Origin: Purshia tridentata
Lineage: Eukaryota; Streptophyta; Magnoliopsida; Rosales; Rosaceae
DNA: 22,745 nucleotides
Reading direction: 5' to 3'
NCBI GenBank assembly: GCA_003254885.1
Contig: QANT01006115.1
Span: forward strand, 1-22,745
A program made the position numbers and the translations under genes. Shown here in pieces: positions 11,281 through 21,250 of the stretch; within the stretch, counting starts at the first letter, position 1, and each line of letters starts with the position of its first letter. The notes beneath the pieces were generated by a model, which saw only the letters and a list, made by a program, of their open reading frames with translations, was not told the origin of the DNA and did no database searches.

Positions 11281-11630
11281 TATACCGTAAAGACTGATGA
11301 TGCTAGAAGGAACTAGAAGGGACACCTGGGTTCTTGCCCTCCCAAGTAAAAGCATGTTGAGACCCCTTCAATATGTTGAACCGAGACAACCGACCCATCA
11401 AACTCACCAATGTGGTGAGTCTGTTAAAATCAATGCCCACTTTCATGTCATCACTTTTACCCCATAAATTGATGAAACCGATCTGAGGTCTCAACGACCG
11501 GCAATATGTGTTTTATATTTGTATCGAGGGCTTGGCACTCCTTTTATAGGAAGCACTTATAAGTAACGCTTTAGAAATACATACAAATTTTTATAAAACT
11601 TCTAAAGGCTTTCTGCAAAAGCATTGCATG
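11281..11630. other. Spacer between convergent genes, possibly an old repeat
   Basis: No gene can be supported. A 63-codon minus-strand frame (11303-11494) has no recognisable domain. The base composition is less AT-rich than its surroundings, and a small inverted pair ACTCACC/GGTGAGT lies near 11401-11419. It could be a decayed transposon fragment. Confidence 0.35.
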
Positions 11631-11708
11631 TGCTTTCTGAAGAAGTATCTGGACGAAACACCTGTCATATGTTTTTTGAAGAAGTATCTGGATGAAGCAC
11701 TTGACAAG
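11631..11708. repeat. Two-copy imperfect 39-bp tandem repeat
   Basis: Units 11631-11669 and 11670-11708 share the core tgaagaagtatctgga and differ by a handful of substitutions. No coding role is seen. Confidence 0.65.
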
Positions 11709-11802
11709 GCTTCTCCCTCTCTCTTGTTGGAAAAAGTGGCAGCCGCTGCCACTAAAGCAAGGCCACTATAGCCCCATCTACTTCGTCAGTACCCAGTACC
11801 AA

Positions 11803-11976
11803 GTTCTCTAGCCTCTAATAAAATAGTGCCACCACCACAAATTTACTCTCCACCAAAACCCACCACCACCACCACCACCATTCCAATTGCTGCAAATTCT
11901 CTAGCCTCCAATAACGTAGGTGTGCCACTACAAACTTATTCTCCACCAAAATCCACTAGCCCCTTCTGGGGAGTCA
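11803..11976. repeat. Imperfect tandem duplication (offset ~93 bp) with a (CCA)n tract
   Basis: The segment beginning ttctctagcctc at 11804 recurs at 11897. Each copy continues with a gtgccac..acaaa.ttactctccaccaaa pattern. The first copy carries a (CCA)n run near 11860-11881. The short open frame 11826-12023 across it is proline- and threonine-rich by composition only and is not taken as a gene. Confidence 0.6.
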
Positions 11977-12263
11977 TAAATAAAACAACTCATCTCCTAA
12001 AACCATTAAGCCTGAGATTTTGATTCACACCCACCTTAGTCACCCAGCAGAAACCCACACTCTCTCTATGTCTCTTTCTGTCACTCCCTCTCTCTCGGGT
12101 CGGCTCGGGTGCCATCGGGAGATGGACAACGGAACCTGCACGCAATCCGGCTTCTATCAGGTTGGGTTGGCTTCGAGTGTTTTTTCGGTCAAAGCATCGG
12201 CTTGGACTGGTTGATGCCCACTTGACACTTATCATGTGCTTCTTAAAAAATTACTTAAAAACT

Positions 12264-12647
12264 TTTTATTATGGGAAAAAAACAATTTTGGTCCATGTAT
12301 TTTACCCAAAAAGTGAAATTGGTGGATGTGGTTTTAAAATTTTGCATTTGGTGTTTGTGTTTTATATTGTTTGCAATTTAAAGACATTTTATAATCAAAA
12401 TAAAATTTTTTTTTCAAATTAAAACTAATTAACTTGTGAGTTTTATTAAAAAATGTCAAAAAATTATATATATAGCATTCAATTTGATTTTTAAACAAAA
12501 ATTAAAATTTTGAGTTTGTTAAATTGTCCTCATATTGCAAAAAACATAAAACACAAAAATTAAATGTAGAATTTTGTAACTACAGGGACCAAATATATTT
12601 TCGAAGTAAAACACAGGAGCTAAAAATGTTTTTAACCCTTTTATTAT
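12264..12647. mobile_element. Mutator-type MITE with perfect 9-bp target-site duplication
   Basis: The element spans 12273-12638 (366 bp). It begins GGGAAAAAAAC and ends GTTTTTAACCC, and is flanked by ttttattat at 12264-12272 and 12639-12647. The terminal inverted repeats are long (about 110 bp, imperfect): both arms read through TTTGGTCC-like and CAAAATTCTACAT-like words to TTTGTGTTTTAT and TTTGCAAT. The nine-base duplication and GGG termini fit a non-autonomous Mutator-like (MULE) element. It has no coding capacity and lies between the 3' ends of TOC34 and the DnaJ gene. Confidence 0.82.
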
Positions 12648-13060
12648 TTATGTCAAATACTACTAAAAGCAGTACGATTGATAAAGTGGTTTTCATAGTT
12701 TTAAAAGCACTACCTAACATGCTCGAATATTAATCAACTCTAGTAAAACTTGTTTAATTAATATTATTGGATGATTCAATTTTAACAGTAATCCCACTCA
12801 TTTATTATATGTATCGTATTGAATTGATCCCCACAAATATTACGAATTAAAATTTATAATTGAAGTTTGATTTATTTGTAAATGAAACTTTTCACTTATA
12901 TAATAAAATAAAAATCTACTTAATCACAATGCTTACAAATTATTAAAAGAATAATTATACAGTAAATTTTTTTAAGTCTATTTCATAGCCTTTAATATAA
13001 ATAAACTCACTTAAAATATTGCAATGACAAATAAGTCAACTTTTTGACAAATAAACTTCG
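12648..13060. other. AT-rich intergenic spacer
   Basis: I see no gene, RNA or repeat with definable ends. Short open frames are chance events in AT-rich sequence. Confidence 0.5.
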
Positions 13061-13099
13061 TGTTTTTGGTGTCGAGTGGTCAGTGTTTTTTCTTTTTCT

Positions 13100-13350
13100 G
13101 AAACTGGGTAGATTGCCACTGTACGGTTATCGTTATTAGTACTATATTGGTCTGGTATCATTATCGTTACTATTTTCATTACCATTATCATTACTATTAT
13201 CAGGGTTAGTTAAATACCATTATCGTCACTATATTGGTTTGGTACAGTACGGTATTATTCCGATACTGAAAATTCAAGAAAAAATACCATACCAATCTGG
13301 TATGATATCATTACGTTTTTCAGTATTTCGATTAAAAAACTCAGCCATAA
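13100..13350. repeat. Degenerate low-complexity repeat rich in ATTATCG and GGTATGGT-type words
   Basis: The imperfect direct repeat actatattggtytggta occurs near 13141 and 13221. Between them are ATTATC/ATTACC words, and the palindrome ataccaatctggtat follows near 13290. The word use resembles the GGT(A/T)CGGT-rich hAT-like element at 21251, but ends cannot be defined. Probably a transposon remnant. Confidence 0.4.
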
Positions 13351-13880
13351 TACCATATATGAGTTCTGTCAACCTATTCATTTAGTTTTGGTTTTGAGTT
13401 CAAAAATTGTAACGCTAGCGGCTAGTCCCAACTCCCAACCAAGCTCTCCCGCACTGCTAATAATTCTGTGACAGTCGAGCATCGGGCACATGAGCTACGG
13501 GAAACCATGTCATGGATGTAATGTCTGCGTAATAATGTAAGACATTTTTATAAAAATAAATAAAAAGTTTATGCTTTTGATTCTCCCAGTTTTTATTGGC
13601 TTTGCTTGCGATAATGGGCACAATCATCAAAACCAGAAAACAAATACATGGAAAAACTGTTATCACATAAATTTTGTTTAATCCCAAAGAATAAGGCAAC
13701 AATAAAGCATTAGGTTAAAATGCATTTTTTTTTCCTTAATAACTTATTTTGCACATAGTTTAAGTACCTTCTGTAATGACAACTATCACAAGATAATTTT
13801 ACCTACGGCTACAGACATGAGACATGATTCCCTCCCCCTGTCCGAGTGATTCAAAATTGGTGAATTCCACAATGACGCAT
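13351..13880. other. Intergenic region and presumed 3' flank of the DnaJ gene
   Basis: No supported gene. The part nearest 13880 should hold the 3' UTR end of the minus-strand DnaJ gene. The minus-strand 81-codon frame at 13457-13702 has no family resemblance. Confidence 0.4.
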
Positions 13881-13952
13881 CAATGTTCCAGAAAGATGCA
13901 CCAACAAAGAAGAATGTAAGTGATATGGATGGAACAAAAATGACCACGACAA

Positions 13953-15486
13953 CTATCTCCTGCTTGCAGCCTTGCCCTTGCTCAGATTCGCAAGTTCCTC
14001 AACGAGCTTCCTCTCATCAGTGCTCAATCTCTTTGGAATTTCGACCTGCACCCGGACCAGCTGATCACCTCTCATGTTGCTTTTGTTTAAAAGGGGAACA
14101 CCTTTCTTTGCCATCACAAGGGTTGTGTTTGGTTGGGTACCAGCTGGAATCTTCAAATCAACCATGCCATCAACTGTTGGAACCTTAATTGTAGTCCCCA
14201 AAATCGCATCAATATAGGACACCTTGCAGGTGTACAAAATGTTGGTATCATCACGTTTGAGGACAGGATCTGGGATAACTTCTATAATGACAAACAGGTC
14301 ACCGGGAGATCCACCTCGCCTTCCAGCATTACCCTCATTCCGGACTCTTAAACGGCTGCCGGAGTCCACACCAGCTGGAACTTTCAGACTGATACGCTTT
14401 GTCCTCCTCACCCGACTATCCCCAGAGCAAGTGTTACAAGGGGTGGATGTTTCCCCGGTCCCACCACATGAAGAGCATGTCATCACCTGCTGGAAGACAC
14501 CTAACGGAGTCCTTGCAGATTGGACTACCTGACCTTGCCCACCACATGTGCTGCATCTGGATGGCTTGGTCCCTGGTTTGGCACCAGAACCATTGCAAGT
14601 CCCGCAGCTCTCCAATCGGCTTATTTCAATCTCTTTTTCAACCCCAAAAACTGCTTCCTTGAAATTCAGGACAAGATTGTAATATTCATCTTGGCCATCA
14701 ACCGCTCGACTCCTGCCTCTTCCTCCCATTCCCCCCATTCCCCCCATTCCATTATTCATGCCCTCAAATAGTGACTCAAACAGATCGAAAGGATTGCTGA
14801 AATCCTGAAATAATATAGTTCATCCCACTGTGAGAAAGTAGAGATACAATGAAGAAAAAAATTTCCCCAATCATGAACAGAGAGCTACTTACCCCCATAC
14901 CCATACCAGCACCTTTAAGTCCAGCCTCTCCATATCTATCATACAGTGATCGTTTATCATCATCAGACAAGACCTGAAAGATTAAATAATTAAGATAACA
15001 GCTCTATAACTGCCACTAGCTCAATAATGAATTATAAAACCATGCTTTTACCTCATAAGCATTGCTAATTTCCTTGAATTTTTCTTCTGCCCCTGGTTCT
15101 CTGCATCATAGAAAATTATAGCTCCCACAACATTAGTAGGCAACAGTTACCAAATAGATTGATATAACTAATGCTAAGCCAAACGGGAAATAAAGGAAAG
15201 ACTACAATGGAATAGAAAATATTGCCACATGAGAAACAGACATACACTGGAAAAATATTTCAAACTTCGTAAGAGGAAAGATCTGACTCCAGACATCTAC
15301 TACAATAGTTTTAACTTCTATCTTTTCTATGATGACAGATGAAGAGAAATTAATGTGGCGACTCCCATAATTTATGAACACACGGACAGTGTAAGTCTCA
15401 ATATTGAGACAAGGTCGCCTACACATCAATTTCCAAAAATCCAGACACAGGACATGCAAATATACATGTATGTGTTTGTGTGTGTG

Positions 15487-15525
<39 letters not shown>

Positions 15526-18500
15526 GGAGCTTCAAGTGATGATGAAGGTCGCCTACACATCAATTTCCAAGAATCCAGACACAGGACATGCAAATATACA
15601 TGTATGTGTTTGTGTGTGTGTATTATATATATATATCGAGGAGCTTCAAGTGATGATGTCCTCATTTTTAAAAAAGAAAAAGAAAAATGGGGGCATCCTA
15701 ACCCCAGCCCACGGACTACGGTCCATTGATAAGAACCGTCCATGTTTTATGCCCTCCTTCAATGATCATCCCTGCACAAAAAATCAGCCAAATGGGAAAT
15801 CACTTAGCCATTTGATTACCATCATCATCATTTAAGTTTTATCAAATAGACTGTGTTTTCACAGTTTAAATGACCAAACTATTTCCGATTTGGCTAATTT
15901 TTTGCAATAATGATCATTAAAGAGGAACCTAAAAGATGGACAGTACCAATCATTGAACTGCATTTTGGGATGGCCAGGGAGGACGTCTGCATTTTTCTTA
16001 AAATGAGAGCATCATCTCTTGGAGTTAAGTGTGTGTTTGTGCAGGCACGCACATAATTTGATATTTAGATTAAATATATTTATATTTTAAAGAATGCCCG
16101 ATCAAGAAAGAATGATATATATCAAACCATTAAAATAACCATGTGTAACTTTCTTGACAACAATGCGTAACAACTTAAGTTTTCCCTTTAAATAAATGAT
16201 AGAAGAATTCTTATGCCAAATGAGTGTCCAACCTAGGTGACAAGAGTTCTGTCGTGTCTGACTGGATAGATTTTTTATGGAAGTGTCCCAAAATCAACTG
16301 AAATTAAGGATGAAAATTCTCAAATCTAATTTTCCAATCAAGACTTTCAGAATTTCATAATCCAACTAGACTCTTACTAAGATTGATACAATTCAATCAA
16401 ATCTTGCAGTTTTCCCCTTCTTTTAAATGAGACATTTGAGGCAGTTAACACTTCAAAGATAGCTTTTATGGGTGATGGTAACAATGCTCCAACACTCCAA
16501 CTACTTTTTCTTAATTTCACCCATTCTCAACAGTTAAGAGGAGATGAAATGAACCAATAGTGATATATCCAACGGCCAAAAGTTAAACCTAGCATTTAGG
16601 ATAAATGTTTGATTAGACCATAAGCTCAATGAATTCTGGGTTGACTAGGCATAAAAAATATTAAGGAAGATTCGGCTCCTCCAAAAAGATAATCCTTCAA
16701 AGGCAGTTAGTACATTTTCCAGAAGAAATGCATAAATGCGGGGAAAGCTGGTAGATGACCAAACCAAAGACCAAAAACTTTTTGAGAGAAAAAAAAGGGG
16801 CAGCCTTGGATGAAAAAACAACTTGGTTGGCTAGTGAACCAAAAAGTAAACTCAATTTCAAGTGAATCCAGTCAAAGTTTCTACAAGACCAAATAATTTA
16901 ATCATTTGATTCTCATTTAGGATATTTTAATGAAATCTGGAACTTGCTAGTGCATGAGAAAAAATAGAAGACTGTTACTGCTAACTTTAGCAAAAGGATC
17001 AGAGACCTGATAAAGACTAGCTTCCCCACATAACGAAAGACAAATAAATGCCAATGCATCTTTTGAAGAGATAACTGCTAATGCATCTTAGCTGCCACAG
17101 CTCCCATGTCCAGATGGACATTACATCACCCACCAGCAATAGAGGCAACTTAGACAATGATTATGGTACCCACAAAAGGCTAAACCACAAAAGTGATTCA
17201 GCATTTCAAAATCAGAATTCAGACCACGCATGCCATTTAAAATCATTGCTTATAAGGATGAAAGGTTTATTCGCTGTCCAGGCCTACTTTTAATGCAAGA
17301 GCACTAGTTGTTCTTAAAAGCCTAAAGCAATTTCAAAATAAGTACTTCAAAATAAGTACATCAAAATTAAGTTTGTGGCCTCAACTCACTTGTTTACATC
17401 TGGATGATAACTTCTTGCAAGCTTCCGATAAGCTGAAAAGTGAAAAGTAGACGGAAGAGAAATTAGAGAACAATAATTATATTCAACAAAAGGAAAAAAT
17501 ATAACCAAAAAAAAAGCACAAATCATAATTTATATAATGCTCCAAGCCACTCATCATAATTTACTCAATCCTTCAAGCATACAAACGGCTCACTGGATGC
17601 TTTATGCATCCAGAAGAAATGAAATCCCACAAAAACTCTATATCACATGCCTTAGCGGGAAGATTGTATTGTTCTTAAAACTTTTTAGGCACCAAATCTA
17701 GCAACATGATTTTTTTCTCACCTCATAACAAAATTCAGTGGTTGGAAAAAGTGTGTAGAAAACAAAGTAATATATCATAAGACAGTAAGTAGTATTTCTG
17801 CTAAAGATGTGTAGCCGAATTAAATCAAGTCAATTATATTGAAACCCTTTCAATTAGAGGATGGGACAAATTGAGGAAACTAATTCTGCCTACCTCCAAC
17901 AAAAACCTATTGGTTGTTTCTTCACTTAGACAGTATTAATAAAGTCGCACAAGAGAACAATCATGAGATTAACTGCTATAAAAGGTCTCTCGAGTAATGA
18001 CATGAGATTATCAAAATCATTAAGCCTCTATGTATAGATATAGTCAATATCCAACTAGTAACATTTTAACAATCATGATTAAATACAGTGGGGCCAAAAT
18101 CATTATATTTACTCTAACTTCTTAAAATCCAAAATATGGGGCCAAGATATACACCATTCAGTTTCAGATGCCTGTTTCCATACCAAACAATAATACATGG
18201 AGAAACATGATGGACTGCATACATGCAATGTACAGAGAAATTTCCTTCATGTACTTAAGCCCATACATTGCATGTGAATAAAGAATGACACAAACATGAA
18301 AGGCCAAGGAACAATAAGAATAGAATAGCGTATTATGGAAGCATTTTGCTCTATAAACAGATGTAGAGATTTGGCCTTTCGAATCTCAAAGCCACAAAAG
18401 TAACGAGTTATAAAACCATTGAAAAATACAATAGAAGACAACAGAAGTATGTAAAAGTAACAGAGACAATAGAAAACAATAACTTAAAAAATAATAAATA

Positions 18501-19195
18501 AAATTTATAAGTGTAGATACCGCTTTTAATTTCTGATTTAGTGGCATTTCTTGACACCCCGAGAACAGAATAGAAGTCCTGGATGTGAGAATAAGTTAGT
18601 GCCTTGATATTAATCGTGAAACAGTGAATGAGCATTCATTCAATTAAGCCCCTTTAATCATGGAAGCAAAAGTAAAACCAATGTAACTCACAGAATCTGC
18701 TCTAACTGTCATTCTTGCTCCCCTACAGCGATGTGAAGTTTGAGATGAGCCTGCACAGTATAGAGCATGCATGGAATCTCGAGAGAAGAAGCTTGAAGTT
18801 GGTGCACCCAAATAGCCAATCTTGCTTGGAACACTGCATTCAAAATGATGCTTAAACTAATACTTAAAAATATGAATTGTTGGTAGCATGTTAAGTGGAT
18901 GCATTTTAAGTTGAAAGTGGCAACCAAATAAAACCAGAGACACAAAGATAGAAATATAGAAAGAATTATCAAGGGTACTGCTTTTTCATTTGAAATATTA
19001 GTCTAAAATAAGACAAATGTTCAGAACGTCATAAGCGGAGTGGATGACATTTCACAAGGCTGTTAAATGTTAGTAAACAAAAACTTACCAACATTGGGAT
19101 GTGAGTATCTTGTTCATGGCGCGAGGCCTTAGCATAGCATGAGGACGAATGCCCCATTGAGCAACCCATGTATTTCCACAAGGTATAATTGCCAT
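13953..19195 (-). CDS. DJA6-like: Chloroplast type-I DnaJ (Hsp40) co-chaperone, DJA5/DJA6-like
   Basis: Seven coding exons, in transcript order: 19195-19089, 18833-18692, 18578-18521, 17432-17390, 15100-15052, 14973-14893, 14804-13953. They encode 443 aa; Arabidopsis DJA6 is about 442 aa. The protein is a co-chaperone that delivers substrates to stromal Hsp70 and stimulates its ATPase. Residues 1 to ~80 ([18 protein letters not shown]..., rich in S/R, ending MTVRADS) look like a transit peptide. The J-domain runs 84-150 with the catalytic HPD at 112-114. A G/F/M-rich linker follows (DFSNPFDLF, then MGGMGGMGG). The zinc-binding region has four CxxCxGxx motifs at 227, 244, 270 and 283; the last reads CNTCSGDS, with Ser in place of the usual final Gly. 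The C-terminal substrate-binding domain includes [13 protein letters not shown] and ends KGKAASRR. Each junction is GT/AG and restores the family sequence. Organelle placement is inferred from the N-terminus and family. Confidence 0.96.
15411..15658. repeat. Two-copy tandem duplication with (TG)n and (AT)n microsatellites
   Basis: Unit 1 is 15411-15544 (134 bp) and unit 2 is 15545-15658 (114 bp). They start aaggtcgcctacacatc and end ttcaagtgatgatg. The 20-base length difference is entirely in the AT run: 16 dinucleotides at 15491-15522 against 6 at 15625-15636. Outside it I see one substitution (ccaaaaatcc against ccaagaatcc), so the copies are recent or an assembly product. Confidence 0.85.
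15761..15918. mobile_element. Short MITE-like foldback element in DnaJ intron 4
   Basis: The left end reads AATGATCATC, then TGCAC, then AAAAAATCAGCCAAAT and GGGAAAT. The reverse complement of the right end reads AATGATCATT, TTGCA, AAAAATTAGCCAAAT and CGGAAAT. The arms are about 40 bp in a 158-bp segment without coding capacity. The target duplication is not clear. Confidence 0.55.
17433..18520 (-). other. Intron 3 of the DnaJ gene
   Basis: This AT-rich intron lies between the exon ending IKS-G and the exon encoding the HPD loop. Splice sites are GTATC at 18520 (minus strand) and TTTTCAG at 17433. Nothing else is recognised inside; the open frame at 18247-18441 looks like chance. Confidence 0.75.
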
Positions 19196-19216
19196 TCAGC
19201 AAACTTTCTGCGAGCA
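19196..19216 (-). promoter_or_regulatory. Last 5' UTR exon segment before the DnaJ start codon
   Basis: On the minus strand an acceptor, GTTTCTGCTCAG, ends at 19217, leaving 21 leader bases before the ATG at 19195. The start is chosen because [18 protein letters not shown] matches the family N-terminus. Confidence 0.65.
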
Positions 19217-20042
19217 CTGAGCAGAAACACACAAGTGCATCAGGAATATTCAAGAGTTACGCTGAAGCAAATTGGGGTCTGACCCATATTAAAGGATAGA
19301 TCAATAATTTGCTTTTGAAGACACTGTATAAGAAATGACAAACCAACCATGCAGCCAGAGTTTATAGAACTGAAGGATGACTAGTTGAGAAACCTACCAG
19401 AGGTCCTCACTTCCAGAGCCTCTTCTATCTCACTGCATTTCTTCCCCCTTATCACATCTTTGTATATTTTTTTTTTGGGTAAGCATCTCTCTTTGTATTA
19501 TATTACAAGCATTTTAATGCATCATGCGTCATTAGTTATTATTATATTACTATTTTAGCAAGGTTTTTAAAGCTACACCCTCTCTCTCTCTCTTATTTGA
19601 TTACATTCATTAATACCGCCTTTTCCCTTTCCGGGTTTCCCTATCCTTCTTTCATGTGGTCCTAACTTCATAGTTTTGCATTCACTCCGGTCTCCATTTG
19701 ATTGTATTACTTATTTCTGAAAACTATGAATAAAATTCTTAAACTTGAAATTTTATGATAAATAGACTACTTAGTCCCCAACTATATCTCAAACTTGGTA
19801 TATAATCTTCTTTTTTGGTACTTGGTGGGCCAAAGCGTAACAACAAGCAAACTTGCGCTACTGGGCCTTAGAAGACCAATTCTGTCATCTTCAAGACTTT
19901 GGGCAATACACTCAGGGGCCCTAACCAGCTCATGATAGCCCAACTCCAAAGAATAACCCAACTGTACATATAATCTTCAATCAGCCAAAATCAATGACTA
20001 TCAATTCCTCTACATCTGTCCTTCTGCTTTCTTGAGTCTCTT

Positions 20043-20163
20043 TTCACTTCTTTCTTTTTTTTTTTTTTGATAACCAGAAATCCCAGGCAAACCCAGATTC
20101 TANTTCACTTCTTTCTTTTTTTTTTTTTTGATAACCAGAAATCCCAGGCAAACCCAGATTCTA
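20043..20163. repeat. Exact 60-bp duplication around a single N (likely assembly seam)
   Basis: 20043-20102 and 20104-20163 are identical base for base, including a run of exactly 14 T, and are separated only by N at 20103. The duplicated unit covers the SINE's poly(A) tail and adjacent body. Confidence 0.9.
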
Positions 20164-20305
20164 AAATGGGATCCCCACCAAACCCTACAATATTGGGGAG
20201 GCAGGAAATCTAACAAATGGCTAGATAGGCACCTTTGAGAAATTGAACCTCAGACCACGAGGGAGCAAACCACGGGCCTAGCCACTTGACTAAGCCCTCG
20301 TTGGT
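20046..20305 (-). mobile_element. tRNA-derived SINE in the DnaJ leader intron
   Basis: Read on the minus strand, it starts CAACGAGGGCTTAGTCAAGTGG, where TAGTCAAGTGG (20282-20292) is an A-box-like pol III promoter word. AGGTTCAATTTC (20239-20250) follows at tRNA-like spacing as a B-box. The element ends in a run of 14 A, then GAAAGAAGT. The flanking words gtctcttttc (20036-20045) and gtctcttctc (20306-20315) could be a 10-bp target duplication with one mismatch. The true length is about 199 bp after discounting the 60-base duplicate at the N. Confidence 0.7.
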
Positions 20306-20857
20306 GTCTCTTCTCTTCTGTCACGAACAAATACACACAAAACTCCATATTATCATATTTTGGTTTTACTAACTTATGAAGATGATCTCAAACAAATCAT
20401 TTTTTATTAAAAAGTTTTTGTATATGCTTGAGATTGGTGGCCACAGTAGGTAAGATTGCATTCCATTTAAAGGCTTCAGAGGTTATATTAGTGCAATTCG
20501 ACCCACCCGGAAAAGAAAGATGTAAAGAAATAAACAAACAGAACAGTAAAGAAGGTAGTAATTGAATATACAATGTGGCAAAAGAGGAAATAGAGTCTGA
20601 AATAAATCATTTGCAAGTAAAACACAAAAAAACTAAAATATAAATATGTGGGGTGTCATCATTGGCCGAAAAGAATGGAACTTGGAAGCAGTTAGCATTA
20701 ACCCAGAAGCTGGAATGAAGTAATAGAAACATGAAGATAGAAGATAAGATAATAGCACCAAACTAGCGGCTCAAGTATGTCAATTAGTAAGTAAAAAACC
20801 AAAGCTATGAATATGAATCTAAACCAAAAAGCCGAAAAGGAGAAAAAATGAAATTAC

Positions 20858-21150
20858 CGGATATGCGATGCGAAGAACCGCGAACCCAATGCTCCAAGAA
20901 CCCTAATAATGGAGCAACGAAAAAAAACAAAAAAACAAAAAATAAATCAGAAAATAGAGTAAAATTTGACAATTGAGAGTGCGAAACCCTAACGAGGGAG
21001 ATAGATATTACAGAAAGAGTAGTTCGGCGGAGCTGAGCGGAGCTAAGCTGAGCTGAGCTGAGTAGCGATGGCTGGCGGGTGAGGGGCGCAGAGCTGTGGT
21101 TGGCGCGGAAGTGAGGAGACTCCAAGTGAGGAGGAGGAAGAAATAGGGAA
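20858..21150 (-). promoter_or_regulatory. 5' UTR and core promoter region of the DnaJ gene
   Basis: On the minus strand the region has an exact telo-box in reverse (plus-strand AAACCCTAA at 20984-20992) and a second AACCCTAA near 20900. A (GCTGA)n-like pentamer repeat lies at about 21029-21064. GC content is raised from 21020 to 21130, typical of a transcription start region. No clear TATA box is seen. Open frames across the pentamer repeat are compositional. Confidence 0.55.
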
Positions 21151-21250
21151 TGGATGAGACAGCGTGGCTACTACACTGTTCAAGTCTCAAGTACCAATGA
21201 ATATCAAAACCCGTCTCTAGACCCTTTTCTATTTAATGGGCCCAATTTTT

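Larger units (their letters stand above)
15101..17389 (-). other. Large intron 4 of the DnaJ gene (2.3 kb)
   Basis: This intron separates the exon encoding HPD from the exon completing the J-domain. It holds a tandem duplication around (AT)n (15411-15658) and a foldback element (15761-15918). The rest, about 15920-17380, is AT-rich with no gene seen. The 70-codon plus-strand frame at 17081-17293 has no recognisable similarity. Confidence 0.85.
19217..20857 (-). other. 5' UTR intron of the DnaJ gene (about 1.6 kb)
   Basis: On the minus strand the leader exon ends ATATCCG|GTAATT at 20858/20857 and rejoins at 19216. The intron holds a (TC)n tract near 19580-19593, a tRNA-derived SINE (about 20046-20305) with an assembly seam, and AT-rich filler. 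At 19810-19960 there is a less AT-rich block that I do not recognise. Confidence 0.6.

Noticed and set aside
11303..11494. Minus-strand 63-codon open frame between convergent genes
   Set aside because: No domain, no splice partners and no start context; probably chance or a decayed repeat.
13883..14771. Several plus-strand open frames over the DnaJ last exon
   Set aside because: They are antisense shadows of the conserved minus-strand coding sequence and resemble no protein.
15404..15835. Open frames of 124 and 143 codons with long IYIYIY runs
   Set aside because: They are translations of the (AT)n microsatellite and the duplicated intron units.
20239..20292. Possible tRNA gene on the minus strand, from the A- and B-box words
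   Set aside because: There is no cloverleaf or anticodon arm. The poly(A) tail and extra body make it a SINE.
20805..21190. Minus-strand frames with SSAQLSSAQL-type repeats
   Set aside because: The repetitive residues come from the GCTGA pentamer DNA repeat in the DnaJ leader, not from a protein family.
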